From the NCBI RefSeq assembly GCF_016785085.1, contig NZ_JAENHO010000005.1, positions 434,001-498,000 of the forward strand: a DNA stretch of 64,000 bases, read 5' to 3'. The DNA is from Paractinoplanes lichenicola. Lineage in GTDB: Bacteria > Actinomycetota > Actinomycetes > Mycobacteriales > Micromonosporaceae. Below, in pieces: positions 1 through 8,547 of the stretch (within the stretch, counting starts at the first letter, position 1; the number at the start of each line of letters is the position of its first letter). The translations under genes were made by a program, and so were the position numbers. The notes beneath the pieces were generated by a model. That model did no database searches. It was not told where the DNA came from and saw nothing but the letters and a program-made list of their open reading frames with translations.

Positions 1-1109
1 CACTGGCGCAGGGGGACGGCGTCGTAGACCCCGGCCGCGGCCAGCTCGGCCGTGCGGCGCGACGAGAACGGGCCCAGGTAGGCCGCGTCGTCGTCGGCCA
101 GCGCGCGGACCACCGACAGCCGCGGATAGGCCTCGGTGGTGAGCTTGAGCCAGACGACGCGTTCCGGATATTTCGAACGCCGGTTGTACGGCGGGGAGTG
201 GGCCGCGATGAGCCGCAGCTCACGGACCTCGGCCTCGAGCGAGTGGGCGCACTCGACGGCCTCGACCCGAGTGGCCGCGCCGAGCATCTCGGAGATGCGC
301 GCCCGCTTCTCGCTGGCGGTGAAATAGCTGCGGACGCGGGTGGCGATGTCTTTGGACGTGCCGACGTAGAGGGCGCGGTCGTCGGCGGCGCGGAACACGT
401 AGACCCCGGGGACGTGGGGCAGGCCGTCGGCCAGGTGGCGCTGGCGGCGCTGGGTGGGCGTGACCGCCTTGGCGAACTCGATCGCGTCGCCCAGGGTGTG
501 GACGCGATAGCTGCCCAGCCGCTCGATCAGGCCGTGCAGCACGTCGACCGTGGCGCGGGCGTCGTCGAGCGCGCGGTGGGTGGGCTGGACGGTCGCGTGG
601 AAGAACTGGGCCAGCGTGCCCAGCTTGCGGTTGGGCACCTCGTCGCGGGTGAGCGCCCGGCGGGCCACGGCGGCCGTGTCGAGCACCCGCGGGTTGGGCC
701 ACAGATAGCCGTGACGGGCGCAGGCGGCCTTGAGGAAGCCCACGTCATAGGGCGCGTTGTGCGCCACCAGCACCGCGCCCCGCAGGAACTCGAGGAGGCT
801 GGGCAGCACCGACTCGATCGGCGGGGCCGGGGCCAGCATCGCCTCGGTGATGCCGGTCAGCACGGTGATGAACGGCGGCAGCCGCTCGCCCGGGTTGACC
901 AGGGTCGCGAAGACGCCCAGCTCGACCCCGCCGCGCACCTTGACCGCGCCGATCTCGGTGATGCCGGCGCCGTCGGCCGCGCCGCCGGTCGTCTCGAGAT
1001 CGAGCACCACGAAGGTGGTGTCGGCCAGGGAGAGCGCGGCCGGCTCGACCGAGCCGTCGGCGCTGAGAAGGGTGTCCAGAGTGCCCTGGACATATGCCGG
1101 TTGTGCCAC
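1..1109 (-). CDS. DEDDh exonuclease fused to GIY-YIG (UvrC/Cho-like) nuclease, C-terminus cut by window edge
   Basis: The N-terminal half is a DnaQ-like 3'-5' exonuclease: DLETTG at residues 37-42 (ExoI), HNAPYD (ExoII) and an HxAxDD motif (ExoIII) near residue 180. A GIY-YIG domain follows near residues 230-300, with GVYVF, LYVGTS and an SPPYNRR stretch. This fusion is known in actinobacteria (Rv2191 in M. tuberculosis) and is presumed to act in DNA repair, by analogy with Cho/UvrC incision plus exonuclease trimming. I place the start at GTG 1109 because the reading continues cleanly from there into the exonuclease domain; no strong ribosome site is visible. About 369 codons are present. Family members are longer, so the C-terminal part lies beyond base 1. 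Function is inferred from domains only. Confidence 0.85.
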   Translation of the reverse strand, partial: MAQPAYVQGTLDTLLSADGSVEPAALSLADTTFVVLDLETTGGAADGAGITEIGAVKVRGGVELGVFATLVNPGERLPPFITVLTGITEAMLAPAPPIESVLPSLLEFLRGAVLVAHNAPYDVGFLKAACARHGYLWPNPRVLDTAAVARRALTRDEVPNRKLGTLAQFFHATVQPTHRALDDARATVDVLHGLIERLGSYRVHTLGDAIEFAKAVTPTQRRQRHLADGLPHVPGVYVFRAADDRALYVGTSKDIATRVRSYFTASEKRARISEMLGAATRVEAVECAHSLEAEVRELRLIAAHSPPYNRRSKYPERVVWLKLTTEAYPRLSVVRALADDDAAYLGPFSSRRTAELAAAGVYDAVPLRQ

Positions 1110-1213
1110 GGCGGGGAGATTAGAGAGGGGGTACGACAGAAACTGGCCGCGCTCTTGAAAAGATCACTTGCTTCGACAAGCTTTTCCGCAGTCCGCGGTG
1201 GGAGAATGGGTAG

Positions 1214-2584
1214 ATGTCAGAGCTCCTGCCGTCCGGCGACCGCCCCGAGGAGGAGGCGGCTGTCCAGGATGCGGAGTTCGGCCCGGAACCGGTGCTGCCC
1301 GAGCCGGTCCGCCAGCGGGTGACCGTTCTCGCCGCCGCCGCGCTGCCCGGCCTGCCCGCCGACGAGATGCCGGTGCAGATGCGCAAGGTCGCCCGGTTCG
1401 CCCCGAATCGCCGGGCCCGCCTGGGCGGCCGCGAGATCGCCGCCCAGCTCGCCTCCGACCCGCTGTTCCGCCAGCGGATCAGCAGCCGGATCGTGGCCGA
1501 CGCCGGTGATCTCGGCAACGCCGTGGCCGCGGGGGTGGCGCCCGGCGCGGCCGACCCGGTCGAGGTCGCCGCGCTGGCCTATCTCGCCCGCCCCGAGGGC
1601 TGGCGCGACCTGATCGAGGAGGCCGGGCACGCCGTCCAGGCCGAGGCCGACAGCGCCGCCGTCGCCCACCAGGTGCGCGAGGCCGAGCAGCGGGCCGCCC
1701 GGGCCGAGCACGACCGCGCGGTGGCCAAGGTCGAGGCCGACAAGCTGCGCGACGAGCTGGCCCGGGTCCGCGAGGAGCTCGGCCAGGTGCGGGAGGAGGC
1801 GCGCAGCAACGGCAAGGCCCTGCGCGAGGCCCACGCCGCCCAGAAGCGCGCGAGCGACCTGCTGGCCACCGAGAAGGGCCGGGCGGCCCGGGTCGCGGCC
1901 GACCACGACGCCGAGGTCCGCCGGCTCAAGACCCGGCTGGCCGAGGCCGAGGCGCTCGCCGCGACCGGCAAGGCCGCCGCCAAGGACGCCCGGGCCGCCG
2001 ACGACGCCCGGCTCTGGCTGCTGATCGAGACGATCGGCCAGGCCGCCTCGGGGCTGCGCCGCGAGCTCGCGCTCAACCCGTCCGACAAGATGCCGGCCGA
2101 CTTCGTGGCCGACGCCGCGGCCGACCGTCCCGGCTCGCCCGAGCGGTCGCAGGCCCGCGCGCAGGACACCGACGATCCCGGCCGGCTCGACCAGCTGCTC
2201 GCCCTGCCCCGGGCGCACCTGATCGTCGACGGCTACAACGTGACCAAGCGCGGGTTCGCCGAGATGTCGCTCGAGCAGCAGCGCAAACGCCTGATCACCG
2301 GGCTCGGCGGGATCGCGGCCCAGACCGGCGACGAGGTCACCGTGGTCTTCGACGGCGCCGAGCGGGTGCACGGCCTGCCCCCGGCGCCGCGCGGGGTGCG
2401 GGTGCTGTTCTCGCGCAAGGGCGACACCGCCGACGAGCTGATCCGCCAGCTGGTGCGGGGCGAGCCGGCCGGGCGCCCGCTCGTGGTCATCTCCTCCGAC
2501 CGCGAGGTGGCCGACGGCGTCCGGCGGCACGGGGCCTATCCGATGGGTGCGGACTCTCTGCTACGCCGGCTCTCCCGGTCGTGA
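1214..2584 (+). CDS. NYN-domain (YacP-type) RNA-binding/nuclease-like protein
   Basis: A 456-residue protein in three parts: an acidic N-terminal region, a long Ala/Glu/Arg-rich segment (about residues 150-280) with heptad-like coiled-coil character, and a C-terminal NYN domain from about residue 333. The NYN domain starts with LIVDGYNVTK and later has VVFDGAE and VVISSDREVADG; these carry the acidic residues typical of PIN-like nucleases. The family (PF05991, actinobacterial long form) is thought to bind or cleave RNA. GAGAAT at 1202-1207 lies 6 nt before the ATG and there is no Shine-Dalgarno, so the mRNA may be leaderless. The substrate is unknown. Confidence 0.8.
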   Translation: MSELLPSGDRPEEEAAVQDAEFGPEPVLPEPVRQRVTVLAAAALPGLPADEMPVQMRKVARFAPNRRARLGGREIAAQLASDPLFRQRISSRIVADAGDLGNAVAAGVAPGAADPVEVAALAYLARPEGWRDLIEEAGHAVQAEADSAAVAHQVREAEQRAARAEHDRAVAKVEADKLRDELARVREELGQVREEARSNGKALREAHAAQKRASDLLATEKGRAARVAADHDAEVRRLKTRLAEAEALAATGKAAAKDARAADDARLWLLIETIGQAASGLRRELALNPSDKMPADFVADAAADRPGSPERSQARAQDTDDPGRLDQLLALPRAHLIVDGYNVTKRGFAEMSLEQQRKRLITGLGGIAAQTGDEVTVVFDGAERVHGLPPAPRGVRVLFSRKGDTADELIRQLVRGEPAGRPLVVISSDREVADGVRRHGAYPMGADSLLRRLSRS

Positions 2585-2601
2585 CCTGCGGTAACGAATT
2601 T

Positions 2602-2624
2602 TTGTCATACCCCCGCCCTAGCGT
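2602..2624 (+). promoter_or_regulatory. PafBC-type (RecA-independent) DNA-damage promoter
   Basis: TTGTCATAC at 2602-2610, eight bases, then TAGCGT at 2619-2624. This fits the actinobacterial RecA-NDp/PafBC pattern TTGTCR...N8...TANNNT. Predicted transcription would start near 2631 and run into the small cysteine protein gene at 2699/2702. It is the only clear match I found in the window. Confidence 0.6.
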
Positions 2625-2698
2625 TCTGGTCACCGATGGTGGTCGGTCCGCGACGGTGCTTCCCCCGTTGACGTCGCGCCGCCACCCGGGGAGGAGGA

Positions 2699-2923
2699 GT
2701 GATGATCATCGACTGCGGTCGCTGCGACCGGAGCGTGCAGGACTGCCGCGAGTGCGTGGTCGGCGCGTTGCTGACCACGCCCGACGGCATCGGCGACCTG
2801 ACTCCGGGCGAGCTGCGGGCGGTCGAGGTGTTCGAGCTGGCCGGCTTCGAGGTCGAGCTGCTCGAGACGCCCGAGCCGCCAGTGGTGGTCCCGATGTATC
2901 CGCGGAGGCGTCACGTGGCGTGA
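2699..2923 (+). CDS. small CxxC-x6-CxxC protein, hypothetical, probably DNA-damage inducible
   Basis: A 73-74 residue protein with four cysteines at the N-terminus (C6, C9, C16, C19 from the GTG start), suggesting a small zinc or Fe-S knuckle. An LTPGELRAVEVF-type helix and an acidic tail follow. A strong GGAGGAG lies just before GTG 2699; ATG 2702 is the better-spaced start. Similar small cysteine proteins with a ...AERRAVEV... segment are widespread in actinobacteria, but I know of no assigned function. The upstream PafBC-type promoter suggests induction by DNA damage. The gene stands alone between the NYN protein and the M48 protease. Confidence 0.65.
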   Translation: MMIIDCGRCDRSVQDCRECVVGALLTTPDGIGDLTPGELRAVEVFELAGFEVELLETPEPPVVVPMYPRRRHVA

Positions 2924-2937
2924 TCATGACTCACCCC

Positions 2938-2943
2938 TAGGAT
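2938..2943 (+). promoter_or_regulatory. -10 hexamer for leaderless M48 gene
   Basis: TAGGAT followed by six bases and then ATG 2950; no Shine-Dalgarno. Transcription probably starts at or next to the ATG. Confidence 0.45.
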
Positions 2944-2949
2944 GGGCTG

Positions 2950-4203
2950 ATGAATCGGGTCTGGGCCGCGGGCACGCTGCTCGTCCTCGTGGCGGTTCTG
3001 GTGCTGGTCGCCTGGCACTCGATTCCGTGGCATCGGCCCCTGGCCCCGCGGCCCGATCAACTGGCCGCGCTCGACCAGTTGCCGGCCGACCAGGTCGCCC
3101 GGGGCCGCGAGTTCCACGCCGAGCTGCGTCCCGGTTCGTACGGGGCGATGCTGTTGACCCTGATCGTGGCCCTGGTCCTCGGGCTCACGCCGCTCGGCGC
3201 CTGGCTGGTCACCCAGGCCGGTCGCCCGTTCGGCGGCCACTGGCTGGCCCAGGCGATCCTCGGCGGGTTCGCCGTCGTGCTGGTGTCCGAGGTGGTCACG
3301 CTGCCGCTGGCGGCCTGGCGGCACACGGTCGTCGTGCGTTACGGCATCTCCACCCAGTCGTGGGGCGCGTGGACGGTCGACCTGCTCAAGTCGTTCGCGG
3401 TCGGCGCCGTGATCGGCGGCCTGGCGCTGGCCGGCTTCTACACGGTCACCCACTTCGCCCCGCGCTGGTGGTGGGCGATCGGGGCGGCGGGCGCGGCCGG
3501 GCTGGTCGTGCTGCTGTCGTTCGTGCTGCCGGTGGTGGTCGAGCCGGTCTTCAACAAGTTCACGCCGATGGCCGACGGCCCCCTGCGTACGGAATTGCTG
3601 GAACTGGCCGCCCGCGACGGCGTGCCGGTCAAGGACGTGCTGGTCGCCGACGCGTCCCGGCGCACGCGAGCCGTCAACGCATACGTCTCAGGGCTCGGCC
3701 CGACCCGGCGCATCGTGGTCTACGACACCATGCTCAAGGAAGCCGAGCCGGCCGAGGTCGTCTCGGTGGCCGCCCACGAGCTGGGCCACGCCAAGGACGG
3801 CGACGTGCTGACCGGCACGATCCTCGGCGCCCTGGGCACGGCGGCCGCGGGGATCGTGCTCTTCCTGCTCGGCTCCTGGCAGTGGCTGCTCGGCCGGGCC
3901 GGCGTCGACACGATCGGGGAGCCGCGTGCCATCGGCCTGCTGCTCGCGTTGGTCACGCTGGCGGGCCTGATCGCCGGGCCCGCCCAGGCCTTCGTGTCGC
4001 GGCGCATCGAGGCCCGCGCCGACGAGCACGCCCTCGTCCTCACCGGCGACCCGGCGACGTTCGAGGCCATGCAACGCCGCCTCGGCACGCTCAACCTGTC
4101 CGACCCCGATCCGCCCGCCTGGGAGCACCTCATGTTCGCCTCACACCCGTCCACGGTGGAACGGATGGCCGCCGCCCGCGCCTTCGCCCGGGGCGCGCGC
4201 TGA
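2950..4203 (+). CDS. M48-family membrane zinc metallopeptidase (Ste24/CAAX protease-like)
   Basis: A 417-residue integral membrane protein with several hydrophobic segments (about residues 7-25, 62-83, 98-120, 150-175 and 180-200). The zinc motif HELGH lies near residues 276-280, and the third ligand glutamate is in RRIEARADEHA near residue 352. This matches the Ste24/HtpX peptidase family M48 and its usual length of about 400 residues. In bacteria such enzymes take part in membrane protein quality control; the CAAX specificity seen in eukaryotes should not be assumed. The stop codon overlaps the ATG of the mannosyltransferase (TGATG), so the two are translationally coupled. Confidence 0.88.
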   Translation: MNRVWAAGTLLVLVAVLVLVAWHSIPWHRPLAPRPDQLAALDQLPADQVARGREFHAELRPGSYGAMLLTLIVALVLGLTPLGAWLVTQAGRPFGGHWLAQAILGGFAVVLVSEVVTLPLAAWRHTVVVRYGISTQSWGAWTVDLLKSFAVGAVIGGLALAGFYTVTHFAPRWWWAIGAAGAAGLVVLLSFVLPVVVEPVFNKFTPMADGPLRTELLELAARDGVPVKDVLVADASRRTRAVNAYVSGLGPTRRIVVYDTMLKEAEPAEVVSVAAHELGHAKDGDVLTGTILGALGTAAAGIVLFLLGSWQWLLGRAGVDTIGEPRAIGLLLALVTLAGLIAGPAQAFVSRRIEARADEHALVLTGDPATFEAMQRRLGTLNLSDPDPPAWEHLMFASHPSTVERMAAARAFARGAR

Positions 4204-5327
4204 TGGGCCGCACCCTGCTGGTCACCAACGACTTCCCGCCCCGCCCCGGCGGCATCCAGCAGTTCGTGCACAACCTGGCCGTACGCCAGCCGACCGGCTC
4301 GGTGGTCGTCTACGCGTCGACGTGGCGCGGCGCCGAGAAGTTCGACGCCGAGCAGCCGTTCGAGGTGGTGCGCGACAAGACCGGCCTGCTGCTGCCCACG
4401 CCCGCGGTGGCCCGTCGCGCGGCCGAGATCGCCAAGGCCCACGAGTGCGACCGGGTCTGGTTCGGCGCCGCCGCCCCGCTCGGCCTGCTCGCCGAGGGCC
4501 TGCGCCGCCGGGCCGGCATCACCCGCGCGGTCGCCCTGACCCACGGCCACGAGATCGGCTGGGCCGCCCTGCCCGGCGCGCGGGCCCTGCTCCGGCGCAT
4601 CGCCGACGGCAACGACGTGGTCACCTACCTCGGCGAATATCAGCGCACCAGGCTGGCCCAGGCGCTGCACGGCCTGACGTCGCTCGAGCGGCTGGCGCCG
4701 GGCGTCGACGTCGACACGTTCCACCCCGGCGTCGACGGCAGCGAGGTGCGCGCCCGTCACGGCCTGAGCGACCGGCCGGTGATCGTCTGCATCTCGCGGC
4801 TGGTGCCCCGCAAGGGGCAAGACATGCTGATCCGGGCCCTGCCGACGATCCGCCGCCGCGTGCCCGGCGCGGCCCTGTTGCTGGTCAGCGGCGGGCCGTA
4901 TCGCAAGACGCTCGAAAAGCTGGCGCGCGAGCACGACGTGGAGAATGACGTCGTCTTCACCGGCTCGGTGCCGTGGCCCGAGCTGCCGGCGCACTACGCG
5001 GCCGGTGACGTCTATGCGATGCCGTGCCGCACCCGGGCCCGCGGCCTCGACGTGGAGGGCCTGGGCATCGTCTATCTGGAGGCGTCGGCCACCGGCCTGC
5101 CCGTGCTCGGGGGCGACTCGGGCGGCGCGCCCGACGCGGTGCGCGAGGGCGAGACGGGCTATGTGGTGGGCGGCCGCGACATCCAGGCGATCGCCGCCCG
5201 GCTGACCGAACTGCTGACCGACACGGCCCGCGCCAAGGAGATGGGCGTGGCCGGGCGGGCCTGGGTCGAGCAGGAGTGGCGCTGGGAGACCCAGGCGGCC
5301 CGGCTCGATCGGCTGCTGGCTGCTTAG
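4203..5327 (+). CDS. pimB: GT4 glycosyltransferase, PimB'-like alpha-1,6-mannosyltransferase
   Basis: A 374-residue GT-B fold enzyme. Near the N-terminus is the glycine-rich acceptor loop NDFPPRPGGIQQF, then HGHEIGW, then the nucleotide-sugar site with RLVPRKGQD and the E-x7-E motif in EGLGIVYLEASATG. Sequence and context match Rv2188c (PimB'), which adds the second mannose of phosphatidyl-myo-inositol mannosides from GDP-mannose at the inner membrane face. The ATG at 4203 overlaps the stop of the protease gene. The stop (TAG 5325-5327) interlocks with the stop of the convergent thioredoxin gene. Specificity for PIM is inferred from synteny and overall sequence style. Confidence 0.8.
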   Translation: MGRTLLVTNDFPPRPGGIQQFVHNLAVRQPTGSVVVYASTWRGAEKFDAEQPFEVVRDKTGLLLPTPAVARRAAEIAKAHECDRVWFGAAAPLGLLAEGLRRRAGITRAVALTHGHEIGWAALPGARALLRRIADGNDVVTYLGEYQRTRLAQALHGLTSLERLAPGVDVDTFHPGVDGSEVRARHGLSDRPVIVCISRLVPRKGQDMLIRALPTIRRRVPGAALLLVSGGPYRKTLEKLAREHDVENDVVFTGSVPWPELPAHYAAGDVYAMPCRTRARGLDVEGLGIVYLEASATGLPVLGGDSGGAPDAVREGETGYVVGGRDIQAIAARLTELLTDTARAKEMGVAGRAWVEQEWRWETQAARLDRLLAA

Positions 5328-6034
5328 AGGACGTCGCCCAGGGCGGCGATCAATTGGGGCTTGCCGGGGACGCCGGTGGCGCGCTTGGTCACGCGGCCCT
5401 CGCCGTCCAGCACGAGCAGCGTCGGGGTGCGCCAGATGCCCAAAGCCCGTACGGCGTCGAGGTGGCTCTCGGCGTCGACCTCGACGTGCTGCACGCCCGG
5501 GATCATGCCGGCGATTTCTTCGCTGACCCGGCGCACGGCCCGGCAGGGAGCGCAGAACGCGGACGAGAACTGCAAGAGGGTCGCCCTGGCCGCGCCGACG
5601 CCCAGCTCACCGAGGAGGGCGGCGTCGAGACGCTGACCGGCGGCGCTGGGGTCGTGGCCGGTCTCTTCGATCATTCCCGGCTCCTCCCTCTCGTCGGCCG
5701 TGACGGCGCCTGTCTCGGTCCGCGCGACGGCTCCGGCAGCTCCGTGCGGCGCGAGGCCCGGTAGCCCTGCGGCGGCCGTGCCGGTCGCTGCCATGGCGTT
5801 CGTCTGGTTCGTTGCCACACCGTCCATGGCGAGTGGCGTCACCACTGTGCCTGACTTCCGCGCCGCGCCGCCAGAACTCGCCGCGCCGTGAGTGACCGCC
5901 GATCTTTGGGCCTGCCCGATATTTCCGGCAGGCGCGACATCTCGGATAAGGCCGTCCGTACGGCGTCGCCACAAGCCGACCAGAACGCCCACGACCAGCA
6001 CGGCGACGATCGCGACGACACCCACCAAATCCAT
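5324..6034 (-). CDS. membrane-anchored thioredoxin-family protein
   Basis: A 236-residue protein with a single N-terminal membrane segment (residues 3-21), followed by RRR and a low-complexity Ala/Gly/Thr-rich linker of about 100 residues. The C-terminal thioredoxin domain has the active site CAPC at 161-164 and a cis-proline at TPT near residue 204. The positive charges after the anchor predict a cytoplasmic thioredoxin domain by the positive-inside rule, although exported resa-like orientation cannot be excluded. It may serve as a tethered disulfide reductase. Its stop interlocks with that of pimB on the other strand. Confidence 0.8.
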   Translation of the reverse strand: MDLVGVVAIVAVLVVGVLVGLWRRRTDGLIRDVAPAGNIGQAQRSAVTHGAASSGGAARKSGTVVTPLAMDGVATNQTNAMAATGTAAAGLPGLAPHGAAGAVARTETGAVTADEREEPGMIEETGHDPSAAGQRLDAALLGELGVGAARATLLQFSSAFCAPCRAVRRVSEEIAGMIPGVQHVEVDAESHLDAVRALGIWRTPTLLVLDGEGRVTKRATGVPGKPQLIAALGDVL

Positions 6035-6119
6035 AGGACAACTCTGTCACGCCATCCCCCGAGTGGCGAGACCAAGCGATCCAACCCACGTCCCCGCCCA
6101 CCCCTCGCCCGGCGTGGCG

Positions 6120-6250
6120 GCCAGAGCAACCAGGGCGGGTGGAGAGGCCAGGTAGGGGATGGCCGGGGGCGGAGTGGGACCCGGGTGGGGGTGGCGGGGC
6201 TAGGTGAGGAGGAGGGGGCCGGACGCGGAGGAGGACCCAGGCGAGCTGGA
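6120..6250. other. strongly G-rich intergenic stretch
   Basis: Between the thioredoxin start and the MFS stop, the plus strand has many GGG to GGGGG runs with little C, whereas neighbours are balanced GC. It could form G-quadruplexes on the plus strand and give a C-rich 3' end to the MFS mRNA. I see no gene in 6035-6256. Confidence 0.4.
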
Positions 6251-6256
6251 AGGGAG

Positions 6257-7492
6257 TCAGGCGCCGGTGGCTTCTACTACTTCTGGGGGTTTTGTGGGGG
6301 TGGCCTGGTTGGGGTGGGTTCGGGTCAGGTTGCGGGTGCCGGGGATGAGGAGTTGGGCCGCGGCTGAGCAGAAGAGGACTGCGGCGCAGGCGGTCAGGAC
6401 CTTGTCGGTGCCGTAGCGGGCGGAGAGCGGGCCCGCGAGGACGTTGCCCAGGGGCATGGCCAGGAAAGACGTCAGGTAGTCCCACGAGGTGACGCGGCCC
6501 AGCATGCGCTGGGGGATGTTGTCCTGGATGGCGGTCTCCATGGCCACGTCGAAGAAGATCAGGCCCGCGTAGCCGATGATGGCGCCCGCGATGACGGCGA
6601 TCAGTTCGGCCGGCCACACGTACGCGAGGGCCCACAGCGGCATCAGCAGCAGCGTGAGCCAGCCCGCGCGCAGCAGCCGGCGTGGCTTGAAGCGCAGGGC
6701 GATCGCCGCGCCCAGCAGGCCGCCCAGCCCCTCGGCGGCGGCGATGAAGCCGGCCGCGGACGCCCCGCCCAGGCGTTCGATCGCCACGATCTGCACCAGG
6801 ACGAGGATGACGCCGTTGGCCACGTGATAGACCGTCGCGCCGAACAGGCCGCCGAGCAGCCAGTCACGCTTGCTGATCTCGCGCCAGCCCTCGGCCAGCT
6901 CGCCCAGCATCGACGTGCGGGGGCCGCGCTCGGCTCGCACCCGCAGCAGCAAGGCGGCGACCATCGAGGCCAGGAAGCTGACGGCGTTGACCGTGAAGCC
7001 GGCCGAGGCGCCGAACGCGGCCACGGTCACGCCGCCGAGCGCGGGGCCGGCCACCTGGCTGCCGGTCTGCAACATGCTGAAGGTCGCGTTGGCCGACTGG
7101 CGCCTCTCGGCCGGCACGAGCAGGGGGCGGAGCGCGCCGAAGGCCGGGTCGAAGAAGCTGGCGGCCCCGGTCGAGATCGCGGCCAGGGCGCAGAGCAGCA
7201 CGAGGTGATAGCCGTCGCTCGCGAACATGACCGCCATCGCGGTGGCGGCCAGGAGCCGTACGAGGTCGGAAGCGACCATGACGCGTTGCGGCTGCAGACG
7301 GTCGGCCCAGACGCCGCCGAAGAGGGTGCAGACGAGCCGGGCCACGATCGAGGACGCCATGACCAGGCCCAGGTCGCGGGCGCCACCGCCGGCCAGCACG
7401 ACCGCGACGGCGAGCGCCACCGTCTGGAAGCCGTTGCCGATCCAGGAGAGGGTCTGCCCGGCGGCGAGCAGCCGGAAGTCGGAGATCCGCAT
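6257..7492 (-). CDS. MFS exporter (enterobactin-exporter/TMS05-like)
   Basis: A 411-residue, 12-segment major facilitator protein. The loop-2/3 motif appears as GGVWADRLQPQRVM near residue 60, and a charged central loop (RVRAERGPRTSM) lies near residue 205. It resembles drug and siderophore exporters of the EntS/MdtH type. It is transcribed away from the MarR gene at 7552, and MarR proteins often repress an adjacent efflux pump. TAGTTT at 7500-7505 (read on the minus strand) lies 7 nt before the ATG, suggesting a leaderless mRNA whose -10 sits inside the shared palindrome. The substrate cannot be read from the sequence. Confidence 0.82.
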   Translation of the reverse strand: MRISDFRLLAAGQTLSWIGNGFQTVALAVAVVLAGGGARDLGLVMASSIVARLVCTLFGGVWADRLQPQRVMVASDLVRLLAATAMAVMFASDGYHLVLLCALAAISTGAASFFDPAFGALRPLLVPAERRQSANATFSMLQTGSQVAGPALGGVTVAAFGASAGFTVNAVSFLASMVAALLLRVRAERGPRTSMLGELAEGWREISKRDWLLGGLFGATVYHVANGVILVLVQIVAIERLGGASAAGFIAAAEGLGGLLGAAIALRFKPRRLLRAGWLTLLLMPLWALAYVWPAELIAVIAGAIIGYAGLIFFDVAMETAIQDNIPQRMLGRVTSWDYLTSFLAMPLGNVLAGPLSARYGTDKVLTACAAVLFCSAAAQLLIPGTRNLTRTHPNQATPTKPPEVVEATGA

Positions 7493-7503
7493 GCCGAGGA
7501 AAC

Positions 7504-7521
7504 TAGTTCACCGTCTAACTA
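7504..7521. promoter_or_regulatory. putative MarR operator between divergent MFS and marR genes
   Basis: Inverted repeat TAGTT-N8-AACTA, overlapping the predicted -10 of the MFS gene and preceding the MarR gene. Spacing and AT-rich arms fit MarR-family operators. Confidence 0.45.
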
Positions 7522-7551
7522 TTAGCAATCGAAAAGTCAGATGGTGGCAGA

Positions 7552-8064
7552 ATGGCGATCATGGAGCAGGACAGCGTCGATCAGCATGTGGCCCGGTGGG
7601 CGGCGTTCTGGAAGGACGAGCCGTCCTTCGCGCCCGAGGTCGAGGGGGCGCTGGTGCGGATGAACTTCATCCAGCGCGAGGCCCGGCGGGCCGACGCCGC
7701 GGCGTTCGCCGAGTCGCGCGAATTGACCTCGGAGGACTACAAGACCCTGCACGTGCTGATGATCCAGCCGTGGCCGATCGAGGCCACGCCGGCCCAGCTG
7801 GCCGAGGCGTCCAAGGTCACCCGGGCCGCGATGACCAGCCGGCTCGATCGGCTCGTGGCGGCCGAGCTGGTGACCCGTGAGAACGACGAGACGGATCGCC
7901 GTCGCGTGCTGATCCGGCCGACCGCCGCGGGGCGCGCGATGTGGAGCAAATACATCTTCGAGGGCATGGCGCGCGATCAACGCCTGCTGCGCGCGCTCTC
8001 GCACGAGGAGCTCGTGCAGCTCAACGGGCTGCTGCGGAAGGTCCTTCTCGACCTGGAGGGCTGA
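7552..8064 (+). CDS. MarR-family transcriptional regulator
   Basis: A 170-residue winged-helix protein. The DNA-binding part (about residues 75-130) has TPAQLAEASKVTRAAMTSRLDRLVAAELVTR followed by the wing ENDETDRRRVLIRPTAAG, which is typical of MarR. The ATG at 7552 starts M-A-I-M-E; a second ATG at 7561 is possible. The divergent arrangement with an MFS exporter and the palindrome between them suggest it represses the pump and itself, relieved by a small ligand. The ligand is unknown. Confidence 0.85.
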   Translation: MAIMEQDSVDQHVARWAAFWKDEPSFAPEVEGALVRMNFIQREARRADAAAFAESRELTSEDYKTLHVLMIQPWPIEATPAQLAEASKVTRAAMTSRLDRLVAAELVTRENDETDRRRVLIRPTAAGRAMWSKYIFEGMARDQRLLRALSHEELVQLNGLLRKVLLDLEG

Positions 8065-8123
8065 GATGCCCCTCACTGACCTCGGACGGCAATAAAAGTG
8101 CTGGTGAATGCGACCCTGACGGC

Positions 8124-8537
8124 ATGGAACTCGACCCCCGCGGGCAGCGGTTCGCCGCCACGCTGACCAGCGTCGTGCTCGTCGTCGTGCTGGCGACCGG
8201 GTGGGGATGGCTCGCGCTCGCGCAGGCGATCGTCTTCGCGATCACGGCGGCCGATCCGCGGCGCGGGCCCTACGCGTACGTCTATCGCGCTTTTGTGCTG
8301 CCCCGCCTGGGCCCGCCGGCCGAGCGCGAACCCGTCCCACCCGTACGGTTCGCGCAGTTAGTCGGATTTAGCTTCATGGCTGTCGCGAGTGTCGGGTACC
8401 TCTCCGGAGTGACGACGCTCGGGGTCGTTTTCGCCGCCTTCGCCCTCCTGGCCGCCTTCCTCAACGCCGCCTTCGGGCTGTGTCTGGGCTGCGAGGCCTA
8501 TCTGGCGATCCGGCGGCTGAGCGCGAGAAACGCCTAG
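8124..8537 (+). CDS. DUF4395 membrane protein
   Basis: A 137-residue protein with about four hydrophobic segments: two early (residues 12-40), then after a loop rich in Pro and Arg two more (about 78-118). The C-terminus has the characteristic GLCLGCEAYL cysteine motif. DUF4395 proteins often occur beside thioredoxin or rhodanese genes and may handle thiol or sulfur compounds, but no function is established. ATG 8124 is chosen because the family begins with a short Asp/Pro/Arg stretch before the first helix (MELDPRGQRF). It is convergent with the response regulator and shares the hairpin at 8548-8569. Confidence 0.75.
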   Translation: MELDPRGQRFAATLTSVVLVVVLATGWGWLALAQAIVFAITAADPRRGPYAYVYRAFVLPRLGPPAEREPVPPVRFAQLVGFSFMAVASVGYLSGVTTLGVVFAAFALLAAFLNAAFGLCLGCEAYLAIRRLSARNA

Positions 8538-8547
8538 AAAGACGACA

